From Firmicutes bacterium CAG:24053_14 (GTDB lineage: Bacteria > Bacillota > Clostridia > Oscillospirales > Oscillospiraceae), in NCBI GenBank assembly GCA_001916715.1, contig MNSZ01000046.1, positions 1 to 64,000 of the forward strand: 64,000 bases of DNA. Reading direction: 5' to 3'. Positions 24,013-33,997 of this stretch are shown piece by piece. The translations under genes were made by a program, and so were the position numbers. The stretch's first letter is position 1. Each line of letters opens with the position of its first letter. The notes below the pieces were generated by a model. It saw only the letters and a list, made by a program, of their open reading frames with translations. It was not told the origin of the DNA and made no database searches.

Positions 24013-27000
24013 TCAGATAGCGCAGAAGCGCTGGATTATTGCTGCCATCTCGGCACGGTTTGCCGTCTTATCCGGAGCAAAGCTGCCGTCGGTGTAGCCC
24101 TGAACTATCTTGTTCTGGCATGCCCAGAGGATGGGGTTGACCGCCCAGTCGCAGACGGAAGCTGCGTCGGTGAAGCTCAGCTCGCCGCTGACCTCGGGAT
24201 TGCCGGAGTAGCGATAGAGCATTGCAACAAGCTGCTCACGGGTTATTGCCTGCTTGGGCTTGAACTCATCGGCGCTGAAGCCGTTGACTACGCCCTTGTT
24301 GAGCGCCCATGCTATTGCATCGTATGCCCAGTAGTCTTCCGGGACGTCCTTGAAGCTTACGCTCAGGCCCTCGACGGAGGGGCTGCCTGCCATGCGGTAG
24401 AGAACGGTTGCGAACATCGCGCGGGTCATGGTGCCGTCGGGAGTGAAGGTATCGTCGGTGGTGCCGAGCATCAGCTTGTTCTCGTAAACGTACTTGACGC
24501 TGTCCTCGTACCATGCGCCGGCCTTAACATCCTTGAACGGAAGCTTGCTGCCGTCGTCGCCGGCGGAAATGAAGTCATCTCCGAGGAGGTTGGAGAATGC
24601 GAAGTTGCTGATGAATGCGTACTCATCGCGCTGGTGTACCTTGTGGGTGAGGCTGTTGGCAAAGTAAACGACGTTTATCTCGTTCTGTGCGTCTGCGGTG
24701 AGCTTGCCCTGGTAGGAAATTGCCTGAACAGAGCCGTCGAGGTAGGCCTTTGCCGCTGCGGTCTGATCCGCGTCGATCATCTTGACGAAGCCCTCGGTCG
24801 GGGTCTTGCTGCCGTCCATCTTGACGAGCACCTGAGCGCCCTCGGGGATCTTGGAGAAGTAGCCTACGCCGTAGCCGTAGAGAACATCGTCGTTATCCAT
24901 GACGTAGGATGCGTTGACGAGCGTAGTATTCGGGTAAGTTACATAGCCGAGGCAGTCCATGCCGTCAGCCGCGCTGCGGGTAAGATCGGAGCCGAAGATG
25001 TTCTTGCGTGTTGCCGAGGAGCCGTAGCCGATGTAGGGAGTGCCTGCAAGGACCTGTGCCTTTGCCGTGTCATTGAGTGCGCTTGCGCCCATGATGAGGT
25101 CTGCCTGTGCAGGATTGCTGGTGGTATCAAAGCCCATAAGCTCGAGAGCTACGCGGTCGTAGTTCCAGTTGCCGTGGCTCCAGTTGATGCGGCTTGCCCA
25201 CTTGAAGCCTGCGTCGTCTGCGCCGACCTCGCCGGTGATGTACACCTTGGGAGCCTTGGTGATGGTCTTTGCCGCAGGAACATCAGCCTTTGCAAGGCCG
25301 GTGCCGCTGAGGACATACTCTGCGGAAACGGTCTGCCAATCTGCATAGCTGCAAACGAAGTCGCCGTAGAAATCGCTTTCACTGTCGGTCACCATGCCGA
25401 CGGATTTGCCTGCCTTGAGCAGTGCGTTGACCGCTGCGGTGGAGTCCTCGGATGCGTTGGAGATGACGACGTATTCGTCTGCTTTGCCGGTGAAGTAGGA
25501 GCCGAGCTTATTTGCAATGTAGCTGAGGCAAGCGTCGTGATCCATCCAGTCGCCGCAGACTGCCTTGATGGTCTTGTATGCGGCAGGCTCGGTGACGGTT
25601 ACCATGTCAAAGCCGCGGGTCTCGTTGAAGGTGGTGATGCCTTCGGAGTAGAGAACGGTCCAGCTCGTTATGAGGGTGCCGTCGTACAGCACGCCGTTTG
25701 CAACGGAGCGCTTTGCCTGATACATCGAAACGATCATCGTTCCGGCAGGATAGGTGACGCCGTCGTAGGTGAATTCCTTATCGGTGACAAGGACCTTAAC
25801 ATCGTTGCGGGACAGCCACTCCATCATGTCGCCGGCCGCCTGGAGGTTGGTCTGGTTAACGCCGTCAAGAGGAATGATGTAGCACTCGGGGTAGAAGTTG
25901 CCGTTTTCGCCTTCGCCGTCATACTCGGGACGGAACAGATCGGATTCGGCGCCTTCGACATCGTTCTGGTCGCACAGCCACTGGCCGACGAGGTCGTATG
26001 CATCGGAGTTTTTGTTGCCGACGCCGCGGCTGAATATCTTGGTCTGGGATGTGAGGTAGCCGAGCTTTTCGCCTGCTATGTAGTTTGCCTGGCCGAGGCA
26101 GCCGTACTGAACGAGCTGAGCGCCTGCGTCGTTGTAGCCGGGAAGCTCAACGGTGTAAGCAACGGTGCCCTGAAGCATTGCAAACTGCGGAGTGTAAGAG
26201 GTGGACATATCGTCCCAGGGATCGGCCCAGTAGGTGGTGCCGTCGCCGTTATCGGTGAGATAGTCACGCTGAGGGATAACAAAGCTGTTGTAGGTATCGT
26301 TATTTGCAACGGCCGCTATGCCGAGAGCCTCGCCGCCTGCGATCAGGTGATCTGCCAGCAGGTCGTACTCAAAGTTAGGCTCGTGAGGGGGATCGCAGGG
26401 CTCGCACTGGAACGCGGAAACGCGGCCGTGGAACTCGGTGAGGGATACGGGGTTAAAGGTTGCGATAAGCTTCTGCATGTTCTGAGTTTCCTCAGTGGTC
26501 TGGAAGGAGTTATCGCGGTTGAGGTCGTAGCCGTTGGAGGCTTCACGGGTGATGTAGGTGCGGCCTTCGACGTTCTCTTCGGGAACGAGAATGAAGAACA
26601 CGCCGTCGAGCAGCTCGTCGATAGTGGTGTTGACGGTCTCCTGAGTGTAGTACTTATCGAGATCGACTACGCCGGACTGTCCGTTATTTTCGGCAGTCAG
26701 CCAGCCGAGGTAGGTTGCGCTGTCCTTAACAAGCTCGGGAACGGCCATTTTGCTTGCGGCCTTCTCGCTGTTAAATTCGGTCTGACCGTCGGCAGTGAAG
26801 CCGGTGAGGTTGTTGTAGCTGAGCTTGCCGTCGCCGGCTGCGGCATTAACGAGCATCCATGCAAATTCCATGATGCCGTCGGTCGCCGCGACTTCGTTTG
26901 CGTGGATGTTGGAGAACATCACGGGAACCTTAATATCGTCATACTTGCCGGCCTTTATATCTGCAAGCACCTGATCGGGCTGAGTTTCCGCCTTTTCGGT

Positions 27001-27768
27001 GAACTCGAGCCACTTGGTCACGGTTGCCTGATCTTTTGCGACAATGAGGTAGGGCATGTCGAGCGCGTCATAGATATCGCCCGAGGACTTGCCCATGGAA
27101 TACTTCTGCACAAAGACACCGGAGTCCTTTGCAGCCGCTACCATCTCATCAAGCTCGGTGTAGATCTCGTCCATCGTGTGGAAGCTGTCGTAGGGAGCGA
27201 TCTTCACGGGAACAGAGCCGATAACGTTGCCCTGTGCGTCGGTCGCGGTGAGATTGAAGTAGCCGCAGGAATCGAGGTAAGCGCCGCCTTCATCGTGGGG
27301 AGCGCTGTTGTCGGGGTAGCTTTCGCCGGTATACCAGTCGTAGCCGTAGAAGAAGTCGTTGGTGCTGAACTCGGCAACGAGTGTCTTCTGGCCGTTTGAA
27401 TCCGAAACGCTGGTCTTGACCTCATTGAAGAACGGGGTCTTGCCGTCGTCGCAGATCCAGGTGCTCAGCGCGCCGCCTTCGGTCTGGTTCGGGAAGAGCT
27501 CCTTGCTGACATAGCTCTTGGAGCTGTCCTTGACCATCGTCCAGGTTATCGTGGCCGGGTCAACGTCTGCGCTGATCGGGATACTTGCTTTGTATTCGCG
27601 TCCTTCCGCAAGAGATATTATATCTTTGCCTTCACCTGACACATTTTCAAAGCTTGCGCTTGCCGGGTCTGCCGAGGCCGTGATCGGAACGATCGACACG
27701 AGCATCAGCACAACAAGCAGCATGGAAATGAATTTCGTGAAATTGTTGTTTGTCTTTGCCTTATGCAT
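24013..27768 (-). CDS. Secreted M14 zinc carboxypeptidase with C-terminal SLH domains
   Basis: About 1251 residues (ATG 27768; a GTG three codons earlier is the alternative). Signal peptide at about 8-36 (ISMLLVVLMLVSIVPITASA). The M14 domain has the zinc ligands His/Glu in NIHANEVAATDG, a second His in LTEFHGR, and the catalytic Glu in AYTVELPGYN. A middle region of about 500 residues has no domain I recognise. The last about 180 residues hold three S-layer homology repeats (for example FKDVKAGAWYEDSVKYV, FKDVPEDYWAYDAIAWA), which bind pyruvylated wall polymers. So it is a cell-surface peptidase. Some members of this family trim peptides or cell-wall components. Confidence 0.88.
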   Translation of the reverse strand: MHKAKTNNNFTKFISMLLVVLMLVSIVPITASADPASASFENVSGEGKDIISLAEGREYKASIPISADVDPATITWTMVKDSSKSYVSKELFPNQTEGGALSTWICDDGKTPFFNEVKTSVSDSNGQKTLVAEFSTNDFFYGYDWYTGESYPDNSAPHDEGGAYLDSCGYFNLTATDAQGNVIGSVPVKIAPYDSFHTMDEIYTELDEMVAAAKDSGVFVQKYSMGKSSGDIYDALDMPYLIVAKDQATVTKWLEFTEKAETQPDQVLADIKAGKYDDIKVPVMFSNIHANEVAATDGIMEFAWMLVNAAAGDGKLSYNNLTGFTADGQTEFNSEKAASKMAVPELVKDSATYLGWLTAENNGQSGVVDLDKYYTQETVNTTIDELLDGVFFILVPEENVEGRTYITREASNGYDLNRDNSFQTTEETQNMQKLIATFNPVSLTEFHGRVSAFQCEPCDPPHEPNFEYDLLADHLIAGGEALGIAAVANNDTYNSFVIPQRDYLTDNGDGTTYWADPWDDMSTSYTPQFAMLQGTVAYTVELPGYNDAGAQLVQYGCLGQANYIAGEKLGYLTSQTKIFSRGVGNKNSDAYDLVGQWLCDQNDVEGAESDLFRPEYDGEGENGNFYPECYIIPLDGVNQTNLQAAGDMMEWLSRNDVKVLVTDKEFTYDGVTYPAGTMIVSMYQAKRSVANGVLYDGTLITSWTVLYSEGITTFNETRGFDMVTVTEPAAYKTIKAVCGDWMDHDACLSYIANKLGSYFTGKADEYVVISNASEDSTAAVNALLKAGKSVGMVTDSESDFYGDFVCSYADWQTVSAEYVLSGTGLAKADVPAAKTITKAPKVYITGEVGADDAGFKWASRINWSHGNWNYDRVALELMGFDTTSNPAQADLIMGASALNDTAKAQVLAGTPYIGYGSSATRKNIFGSDLTRSAADGMDCLGYVTYPNTTLVNASYVMDNDDVLYGYGVGYFSKIPEGAQVLVKMDGSKTPTEGFVKMIDADQTAAAKAYLDGSVQAISYQGKLTADAQNEINVVYFANSLTHKVHQRDEYAFISNFAFSNLLGDDFISAGDDGSKLPFKDVKAGAWYEDSVKYVYENKLMLGTTDDTFTPDGTMTRAMFATVLYRMAGSPSVEGLSVSFKDVPEDYWAYDAIAWALNKGVVNGFSADEFKPKQAITREQLVAMLYRYSGNPEVSGELSFTDAASVCDWAVNPILWACQNKIVQGYTDGSFAPDKTANRAEMAAIIQRFCAI

Positions 27769-27950
27769 GTTTTCCACCTTGTCGCCTTTCTGTTAGGTTT
27801 TTTATTCATTGACAGTGGCTATTATACATTTTTATTCACAATTATGCAATAGTTTTGAATAAATATTTACTCGTTATTTTGAACAAATTGTCGTTCCTCA
27901 GCTGCCCTCGCTTGTATAAATCGAACAATCGGCGGCAAATATGCATAAAT

Positions 27951-27983
27951 CCCTGCAAAATTCACGAATTTTGCAGGGATTTT
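27951..27983. terminator. Terminator downstream of the small membrane-protein gene
   Basis: CCCTGCAAAATT / AATTTTGCAGGG 12-bp stem, 4-nt loop. A/T-rich on both sides; on the minus strand it ends the recJ operon. The remaining sequence between here and 27768 is AT-rich and holds the promoter of the peptidase gene. Confidence 0.85.
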
Positions 27984-28029
27984 GAATAATTATTCTTATG
28001 CAGTTATTGCGCACGCAAGTGAATACTTA

Positions 28030-28491
28030 TTACACCAGTGTTCCGATGTGGATAACGCCGTATGTGAGCACCAGGACTATAAGTCCGGCAACGGCAACGC
28101 CCATACCGATGGCAGGCAGCGCCCTTTTAAGGCGCATATCCAGCAGCGAGGCGACGAGCGCGCCCGTCCACGCACCGGTTCCGGGCAGGGGTATCGCAAC
28201 GAGTATGAAAAGTCCCCAGAAGCTGTACGCCTGAACGGTCTTGGCCTTTTCCTTGCCCTTGTGCTCGACAAAGGTCGTCAGCTTATCGAGAATATGGTGC
28301 TTTTTCATCCATTCTATCACTTTTCGGGCAAGCAGGATGAGAAACGGCACGGGCAGCATATTGCCCACAAAGCCTATGGCAAACGCCGTCCACGGGTCCA
28401 TGCCGGCCGCAACGCCGACGGGTATGGCGCCGCGAATTTCGAGTATAGGCAGCATCGCCGTAACGAGCGTTTTGAGTATGTCTTCAAGCAT
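28030..28491 (-). CDS. Small multidrug-export family membrane protein
   Basis: 153 residues with four membrane helices. MLPILEIRGAIPVGVAAGM at the N-terminus and the FFLGLFILVAIPLPGTGAW-like segment are typical of the Sm_multidrug_ex family (PF06695), distantly DedA-like. Function is poorly defined; the family name is historical. Follows the MBL hydrolase gene after 20 bp as the last gene of the operon. Confidence 0.85.
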   Translation of the reverse strand: MLEDILKTLVTAMLPILEIRGAIPVGVAAGMDPWTAFAIGFVGNMLPVPFLILLARKVIEWMKKHHILDKLTTFVEHKGKEKAKTVQAYSFWGLFILVAIPLPGTGAWTGALVASLLDMRLKRALPAIGMGVAVAGLIVLVLTYGVIHIGTLV

Positions 28492-28511
28492 TAGGTTCTC
28501 CGGTTATAAGC

Positions 28512-29132
28512 TCAGAAATTTGCCATCGCCTCGCGGCAGTAGTGATTAAAGCGGCGCTCACGCTCGAGCGTAGAGCTGTCCATATGGCCGGGATACACCT
28601 CGTAGTCGCCGGGAAGCATGCAGAGCTTTTTGACCGATCTCAGCTCCGTTTCGGTATCGCCGCCGGGCAGATCCGTTCTGCCGCAGCTTCCGCGGAACAG
28701 CGTATCGCCCGTGAAAAGCGCGTTTTCGCAGATAAGGCTCACGCCGCCCGGGGTGTGTCCCGGAGTTGCGATGACCTTAAACTCAAGGCCGGCCTCGGTG
28801 ATAACGTCGCCGTCGTCATAGTATTTGCCGCCCTCGGGGAGCTTGAACATCATGCCGCTCATGCCGACCTTATAGCCCTCGTCGCGCTTATTTATATACA
28901 CCGGGCAGCCTGTCTGCTCGGCGACGGCGTTGACGGCTCCGACATGGTCAAAATGGCCGTGAGTGAGCATGATCGCCTTGCATTTTAAATTATTCGACTC
29001 TATATAGTCCATGATGGTGTTGCTCTCGTCGCCCGGGTCTATCACGACGCACTCGAGGGTATCCTCGTTTATGACGACATAGCAGTTTGTTTCAAGCTGG
29101 CCTACGGGCAGAGTTTTAATATTCATTTTCAA
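28512..29132 (-). CDS. MBL-fold metallo-hydrolase (glyoxalase II-like)
   Basis: 206 residues, with zinc ligands in LTHGHFDHVGA (HxHxDH), a later His in ATPGHTPGG, Asp in FTGDTLF and the last His in YPGHMDSST. The length and motif match the YcbL/GloB-like small hydrolases that cleave thioesters such as lactoyl-glutathione or other sulfur compounds. Overlaps the dtd stop by 4 bp. Confidence 0.9.
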   Translation of the reverse strand: MKMNIKTLPVGQLETNCYVVINEDTLECVVIDPGDESNTIMDYIESNNLKCKAIMLTHGHFDHVGAVNAVAEQTGCPVYINKRDEGYKVGMSGMMFKLPEGGKYYDDGDVITEAGLEFKVIATPGHTPGGVSLICENALFTGDTLFRGSCGRTDLPGGDTETELRSVKKLCMLPGDYEVYPGHMDSSTLERERRFNHYCREAMANF

Positions 29133-29572
29133 AGCTCCCTTGTGTCAAGAATAATGGTGACAGGTCCGTCGTTTATCGATTCGACCTTCATTTCCGCGCC
29201 GAACTCGCCTGTTCCTACCTCGAAGCCGCGGCTGCGGCACTCGGCTATGACCTTTTCGTACAGCGGTATGGCTTTTTCGGGGCGCGCTGCCTTGGAAAAG
29301 CCGGGACGGCGCGATTTGCAGTCGGCAAAGAGCGTGAACTGGCTGATTATAAGCAGCTGAGCTCCCGCGTCGGCGGGATTTACGTTCATCTTCCCTGCCT
29401 CGTCCTCGAATATTCTAAGTCCGCAGATCTTGTCGGCGATCTTCAGCGCTTCCTTTTCCTCGTCGTCCTCGTGAACGCCCAGCATGATAAGAAAGCCCTT
29501 GCCGATGCTGCTTTTGACCTTTCCGCCTATCGCGACGGACGCACTGTCCACCCTCGTTACTACAGCTCTCAT
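29129..29572 (-). CDS. dtd: D-aminoacyl-tRNA deacylase
   Basis: 147 residues with both Dtd signatures: SQFTLFADC, which carries the catalytic Thr region, and NDGPVTIILDT near the C-terminus. Hydrolyses D-amino acids wrongly attached to tRNA. Overlaps relA by 4 bp; relA-dtd is a widely conserved gene pair in Firmicutes. Confidence 0.95.
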   Translation of the reverse strand: MRAVVTRVDSASVAIGGKVKSSIGKGFLIMLGVHEDDEEKEALKIADKICGLRIFEDEAGKMNVNPADAGAQLLIISQFTLFADCKSRRPGFSKAARPEKAIPLYEKVIAECRSRGFEVGTGEFGAEMKVESINDGPVTIILDTREL

Positions 29573-31809
29573 CGTTTACCTCCGTTTCTTTTGACCTCAA
29601 CGACACCGGGCAGCGCGCTTATGCGGTTGACTACCGCGCGCAGCTCGTCGATGCCGGAGGTTTCAAGCGTTATATTGACTATGGACTTATCGCCCGTATC
29701 GCGTGCGTTTATCGTGCGCACCTTGGTGTTGAGCGTATTGAATATGCTGGCAATATCCATGATAAGTCCGTTGCGCTCGCGCGAGACGACGGTTATCGCC
29801 GTTGCGTAGCTTTCTTTTATCTCATCGGCCCAGCTGACGTTTATCCAGCGGCCGATATCCTCGGGCTTAAATTCGCGCCGGGCATAGTTTGCGCAGTCGG
29901 TGCGGTGGATGGAAACGCCCTGGCCGCGCGTTATATAGCCGACTATATCGTCGCCGGGTATCGGAGTGCAGCAGCGCGAGAATTTTATCAGGCAGTTATC
30001 CAGTCCCTCGACCAGAACGCCGTGCACGGGCTTGACCTTTTTCTGCGCCTGCTGCTCGCGGCGCTCGGCGGCCTCGGTGACCTTCTCGAGAACGGTCTTT
30101 CTGCCGCTTGCGTGGTGCAGGCGCGCAAGCTCGTCCTTCATGCGGTTTACGGCTCTCGTTGCCGCCATACCGCCGTAGCCTATGGCGGCGTACATCTCGT
30201 CAAGGCTCGTGTACGAGACCTTTTTCAGCAGCTGCGGCAGGACCTCCTCGTCGGTGATATCGTCCATGCGCAGGCCCTTGTTTTTAAGCTCGGACTCGAA
30301 CATTGCGCGGCCGCGCTCGATGTTCTCCTCGCGGCGCTCTTTTTTGAACCACTGCTTTATCTTCGTGCGTGCAGACCCGCTTTTTGCGATATTGAGCCAG
30401 TCGCGGCTCGGCCCGGCTGCGTTTTTTGAGGTCCTGACCTCGACGATATCGCCGTTTTGCAGCACATAGTCGAAGTTTACGATCCTGCCGTTTACAGACG
30501 CGCCGATCATGCTGTTGCCGACGGCGGAATGGATGCTGTAGGCAAAGTCTATAGGCGTTGCGCCGGCCGGGAGATTTATAACGTCGCCCTTTGGTGAGAA
30601 CACGAACACCTCGTCGGCGAACATGTCGATCTTCAGATTGTGGAAGAAGTCCGTTGCGTCGGATTCCTGCTGACTTTCCAGCAGTCGCCTTACCCACGCG
30701 AATTTCTCCTCGTCGCCGTCCTTGACGACAGTCTCGGCGGCTGAGCCTATCTTATACTTCCAATGCGCGGCGATGCCGTATTCTGCGGTGCGGTGCATTT
30801 CCCAAGTGCGTATCTGCACCTCAAAGGGGATGCCCTCGGAGCCTATGACCGTCGTGTGAACGCTCTGATACATGTTCGGCTTCGGGGTCGAGATATAATC
30901 CTTGAATCTGCCCGGGACGGGCTTGAACATATCGTGGATTATGCCCAGCACATTATAGCAATCGGGTATCGTATCCACTATAACACGGAACGCACACAGG
31001 TCAAATATACCATTGATATCGAGCTTTTGCGCGTACATTTTGCGATAGATGCTATAAATGTGCTTTATACGGCTGTAAACCGTGACCTGAAGTCCCTCGT
31101 CGGCAAGGCGCTTTTTTATTTTTGTATCAACGTTTGACATGAAGGTTTTGAGCGTATCCATGCGATAGTTGAGCGTGTCGGTTATCTCCTTATAGCCGGC
31201 CGGGTCGAGGTACATAAGTGCCAGATCCTCAAGCTCCCACTTGGCTCTCTGCATACCGAGGCGGTGCGCGATGGGGGCGTATATCTCCATCGTTTCAAGC
31301 GACTTCTGACGCTGCTTTTCCTCTGTCTGATATGCCATGGTTCGCATATTGTGCAGACGGTCGGCGATCTTTATGAGAATGACGCGGATGTCCTTGGCCA
31401 TTGCCATGAGCATCTTGCGCAGATTTTCCATCTGCTCGTCTTCCTTGCTGGTGTACTGCACGCGCGTGAGCTTCGTGACGCCCTCAACGATGTTGGCCAC
31501 CGGCTCGCCGAACTGCTTTGCAATATCGCTGTGGGTAAGGTCGGTATCCTCAATAACATCGTGCAGAAGCGCTGCAACTATCGAGTCCTCGTCAAGACCC
31601 ATATCGGCCGCTATATCCGCCGCCGCGACGCAGTGGGTGACATAGGGCGAGCCGTCCTTGCGAAGCTGCCCGGAATGGGCGAGCTTTGCCATGTTGTATG
31701 CCGCTTCTATTCTGCCCATATCCATATCCATGCCGCTGTCGGATATTTTTTTGCTGAGCGCGGCAAACATCTCGTCGGGATCAAGTTTTCTGTTTTCTGT
31801 TTCTGCCAT
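29569..31809 (-). CDS. relA: Bifunctional (p)ppGpp synthetase/hydrolase
   Basis: 746 residues. HD hydrolase domain at the N-terminus (TKLTRVQ, LLHDVIEDT, with His-Asp), synthetase domain (MYQSVHTTVIG and EVQIRTWEMHRTAEYGIAAHW), a TGS domain at about 400-460 (VFVFSPKGDVINLP) and an ACT domain at the end. Both catalytic halves look intact, so the enzyme makes and degrades the alarmone in the stringent response. Begins one base within the recJ stop codon. Confidence 0.95.
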   Translation of the reverse strand: MAETENRKLDPDEMFAALSKKISDSGMDMDMGRIEAAYNMAKLAHSGQLRKDGSPYVTHCVAAADIAADMGLDEDSIVAALLHDVIEDTDLTHSDIAKQFGEPVANIVEGVTKLTRVQYTSKEDEQMENLRKMLMAMAKDIRVILIKIADRLHNMRTMAYQTEEKQRQKSLETMEIYAPIAHRLGMQRAKWELEDLALMYLDPAGYKEITDTLNYRMDTLKTFMSNVDTKIKKRLADEGLQVTVYSRIKHIYSIYRKMYAQKLDINGIFDLCAFRVIVDTIPDCYNVLGIIHDMFKPVPGRFKDYISTPKPNMYQSVHTTVIGSEGIPFEVQIRTWEMHRTAEYGIAAHWKYKIGSAAETVVKDGDEEKFAWVRRLLESQQESDATDFFHNLKIDMFADEVFVFSPKGDVINLPAGATPIDFAYSIHSAVGNSMIGASVNGRIVNFDYVLQNGDIVEVRTSKNAAGPSRDWLNIAKSGSARTKIKQWFKKERREENIERGRAMFESELKNKGLRMDDITDEEVLPQLLKKVSYTSLDEMYAAIGYGGMAATRAVNRMKDELARLHHASGRKTVLEKVTEAAERREQQAQKKVKPVHGVLVEGLDNCLIKFSRCCTPIPGDDIVGYITRGQGVSIHRTDCANYARREFKPEDIGRWINVSWADEIKESYATAITVVSRERNGLIMDIASIFNTLNTKVRTINARDTGDKSIVNITLETSGIDELRAVVNRISALPGVVEVKRNGGKR

Positions 31810-33824
31810 TATGACCGTCTCGCTTTCAAGCGTTTTATAAGCTCCGAGCTTTCAAGATTTACCTTGGCGCTGCCGGACACCATTTTCGCGCCGAACACCG
31901 AGCCGGGCTTTACCGTTTTCAGCAGTCCCAGCTCGCACAGCACCATCAGGCATATGCAGAACCGCTCCGGCTCTATCCCGTGCGGACACTGGCGTATAAC
32001 GCCGTCAAGGTCGGCCGCTACCGAACCGCCCAGCGCCTGAAGTCTGCGCCAGGCCTTCACAAAGGCGCTGCGATCCGGGCAATAGGGCGACGCCTCCGTA
32101 ACGGGCAGCTCATCCTCGAGTATCATGCCGCACAGCGGCTTAGGATCGTGCAGGCGCATCGCCGTTATCTGAAGCTGCACGCTGCGGCGCAGGCGAAATT
32201 CGTTTATCTGCGGAGTAAAGGCAATATCCACCTTGTCGCCCGCTTTAAGGCCGAGATCGGCCTCCGAGTGCGAGAAAAAAACGCACTCAAGCTCCGCGCC
32301 CTTGTAGCAGACAGAAAGGCGCAGGTGCTTTCCGCCGCCGATCGGCGTTACCTTATCGAGCCTTGCACCGAGGATACACATCGTTGGCTTCGGATTTCCG
32401 CTGCCGTACGGCTCAAGGCGCGAGAGCGCATCCACGCCCTTCATGTCAAGAATTCCGGGGTCTGTTACGCAGATATCGCAGCACAGCGTCGGAAGCTCCG
32501 TAGGCTTGTTGTTTTCGTAATACTCGCTGAACGCGCGGCAGAACTGCCTGAGCTTATCGCGCTTTATATTAAGCCCGGCCGCAAGCGCGTGTCCGCCGAA
32601 GCCCTCGAGATATTCCGAGCATGCCGACAACGCGTCGAACAGATTAAAGCCGCCGTAGCTGCGGCACGAGCCCTTGCCCTTGTCGCCGTCGAGGCAGATC
32701 ATGATCGTCGGCTTTGAATACTGCTCGGCAAGCTTGGAGGCGGCAATGCCGATAACGCCCTGATGCCATTTTTCGCTGGCAAGGACTATGGGCGTTGACG
32801 GCGTTTTTCCGTCCATCATGCCTGAAGCATCGTCCCATATCTCAGTCTCAAGATGCTGGCGGCGGCGGTTGAGCTCGCAAAGCTCTCCGGCGAGGGTGCT
32901 TGCCTCCTTACTGTCATGCGTCATCAGTAGCTTTCCTGCTATGGACACCTCGCCGAGGCGGCCTGCCGCATTCAGGCGAGGCGCGAGCGAAAATCCAATC
33001 GTAGAGGATGAAATTTTCTTTTCCGAAGCGCCGGACTCGCGCAGCAGCGCAGCAAGACCCGGGCGCGATGGATTGCCGAGCAGCTCAAGGCCGCGGCGGA
33101 CAATATACCGGTTCTCTCCGGTAAGCGGAACAACGTCCGCGACCGTGCCGATGGCCGCGAGATCTGCATAGCGCTCGACTATAGGCTCGTTTTTGCCCTC
33201 GACCGCGCACACGAGCTTGAGAGCAACACCAACGCCGGCAAGATCCTTGTTCGTATAGCGGCAGTCATCCTGCTTTGGGTCAATGACCGCGATCGCATCG
33301 GGTATCGTCTGCTCGCGGCACTCGTGGTGATCGGTGATGATCAGATCGACCCCGATCAGGCGTGCATACTTTGCTTCCTCGGCTGCCGTTATGCCGCAGT
33401 CAACGCTGATGATGAGGCTGACGCCTTTCTTGTGCAAACAGTCGATCGCGGCGTTATTAAGTCCATAGCCCTCTCCGATGCGGTCGGGGATATACGGATA
33501 GCACTCAAGGCCGCAGCTTCGCAGCCAATCGGTCAGCAAGCAGGTCGATGTTATACCGTCAACGTCATAATCGCCGTAAACGGCGACCGTCTCGTGCTTC
33601 GAGATGGCGCTTTTTATGCGCTCGACCGCCTTGTCCATATCCTTGAGCAGCATCGGGTCGCGCAAAAGCTCCGCGCCGCCGTCAAGGAAGCTTTCGGCCT
33701 CCTCAACGCTGCCTATCCCACGCACGCCGAGCATCGCCGCAAGCAGCGGCGGATAGCCGGCAGCAGTGAACATTTTCAGCTTATCTGTCGGACATTCTTC
33801 AATTTTCCATTTACTGTAATTCAT
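31809..33824 (-). CDS. recJ: Single-stranded-DNA-specific exonuclease
   Basis: 671 residues. DHH motifs: YGDYDVDGITSTCLL, DHHECREQ and the DHHA1 region with GGHALAAGL. The C-terminal OB-like domain follows. RecJ degrades single-stranded DNA 5' to 3' in recombination and repair. First gene of a five-gene operon recJ-relA-dtd-MBL-small membrane protein with stop/start overlaps. Confidence 0.95.
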   Translation of the reverse strand: MNYSKWKIEECPTDKLKMFTAAGYPPLLAAMLGVRGIGSVEEAESFLDGGAELLRDPMLLKDMDKAVERIKSAISKHETVAVYGDYDVDGITSTCLLTDWLRSCGLECYPYIPDRIGEGYGLNNAAIDCLHKKGVSLIISVDCGITAAEEAKYARLIGVDLIITDHHECREQTIPDAIAVIDPKQDDCRYTNKDLAGVGVALKLVCAVEGKNEPIVERYADLAAIGTVADVVPLTGENRYIVRRGLELLGNPSRPGLAALLRESGASEKKISSSTIGFSLAPRLNAAGRLGEVSIAGKLLMTHDSKEASTLAGELCELNRRRQHLETEIWDDASGMMDGKTPSTPIVLASEKWHQGVIGIAASKLAEQYSKPTIMICLDGDKGKGSCRSYGGFNLFDALSACSEYLEGFGGHALAAGLNIKRDKLRQFCRAFSEYYENNKPTELPTLCCDICVTDPGILDMKGVDALSRLEPYGSGNPKPTMCILGARLDKVTPIGGGKHLRLSVCYKGAELECVFFSHSEADLGLKAGDKVDIAFTPQINEFRLRRSVQLQITAMRLHDPKPLCGMILEDELPVTEASPYCPDRSAFVKAWRRLQALGGSVAADLDGVIRQCPHGIEPERFCICLMVLCELGLLKTVKPGSVFGAKMVSGSAKVNLESSELIKRLKARRS

Positions 33825-33866
33825 CTACAAACACTGCTTCAATATAATTTTTATTTATAATAGATT

Positions 33867-33895
33867 ATAATAACAAAACCTGCGCCGTTTATCAA
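33867..33895 (-). promoter_or_regulatory. Sigma-A promoter of the recJ operon
   Basis: On the minus strand TTGATA (33890-33895) and TATTAT (33867-33872) with 17-bp spacing, 43 bp before the recJ ATG. Confidence 0.6.
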
Positions 33896-33997
33896 GTGCA
33901 GCGCAGGCATTTCCGCAATTATTCTCCTGCGGGTTGACAGAAGGCCAAATTTGATGATAGACTGTGTCGTCATCTGATCGTTTCGGGAGGCGCAGAA

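Noticed and set aside
24634..27399. Open reading frame of over 900 codons antisense to the SLH peptidase gene
   Set aside because: It mirrors the codon bias of the GC-rich gene on the other strand, has a low-complexity Val/Ala/Cys-rich product and no domain; the opposite strand encodes a clear M14/SLH protein.
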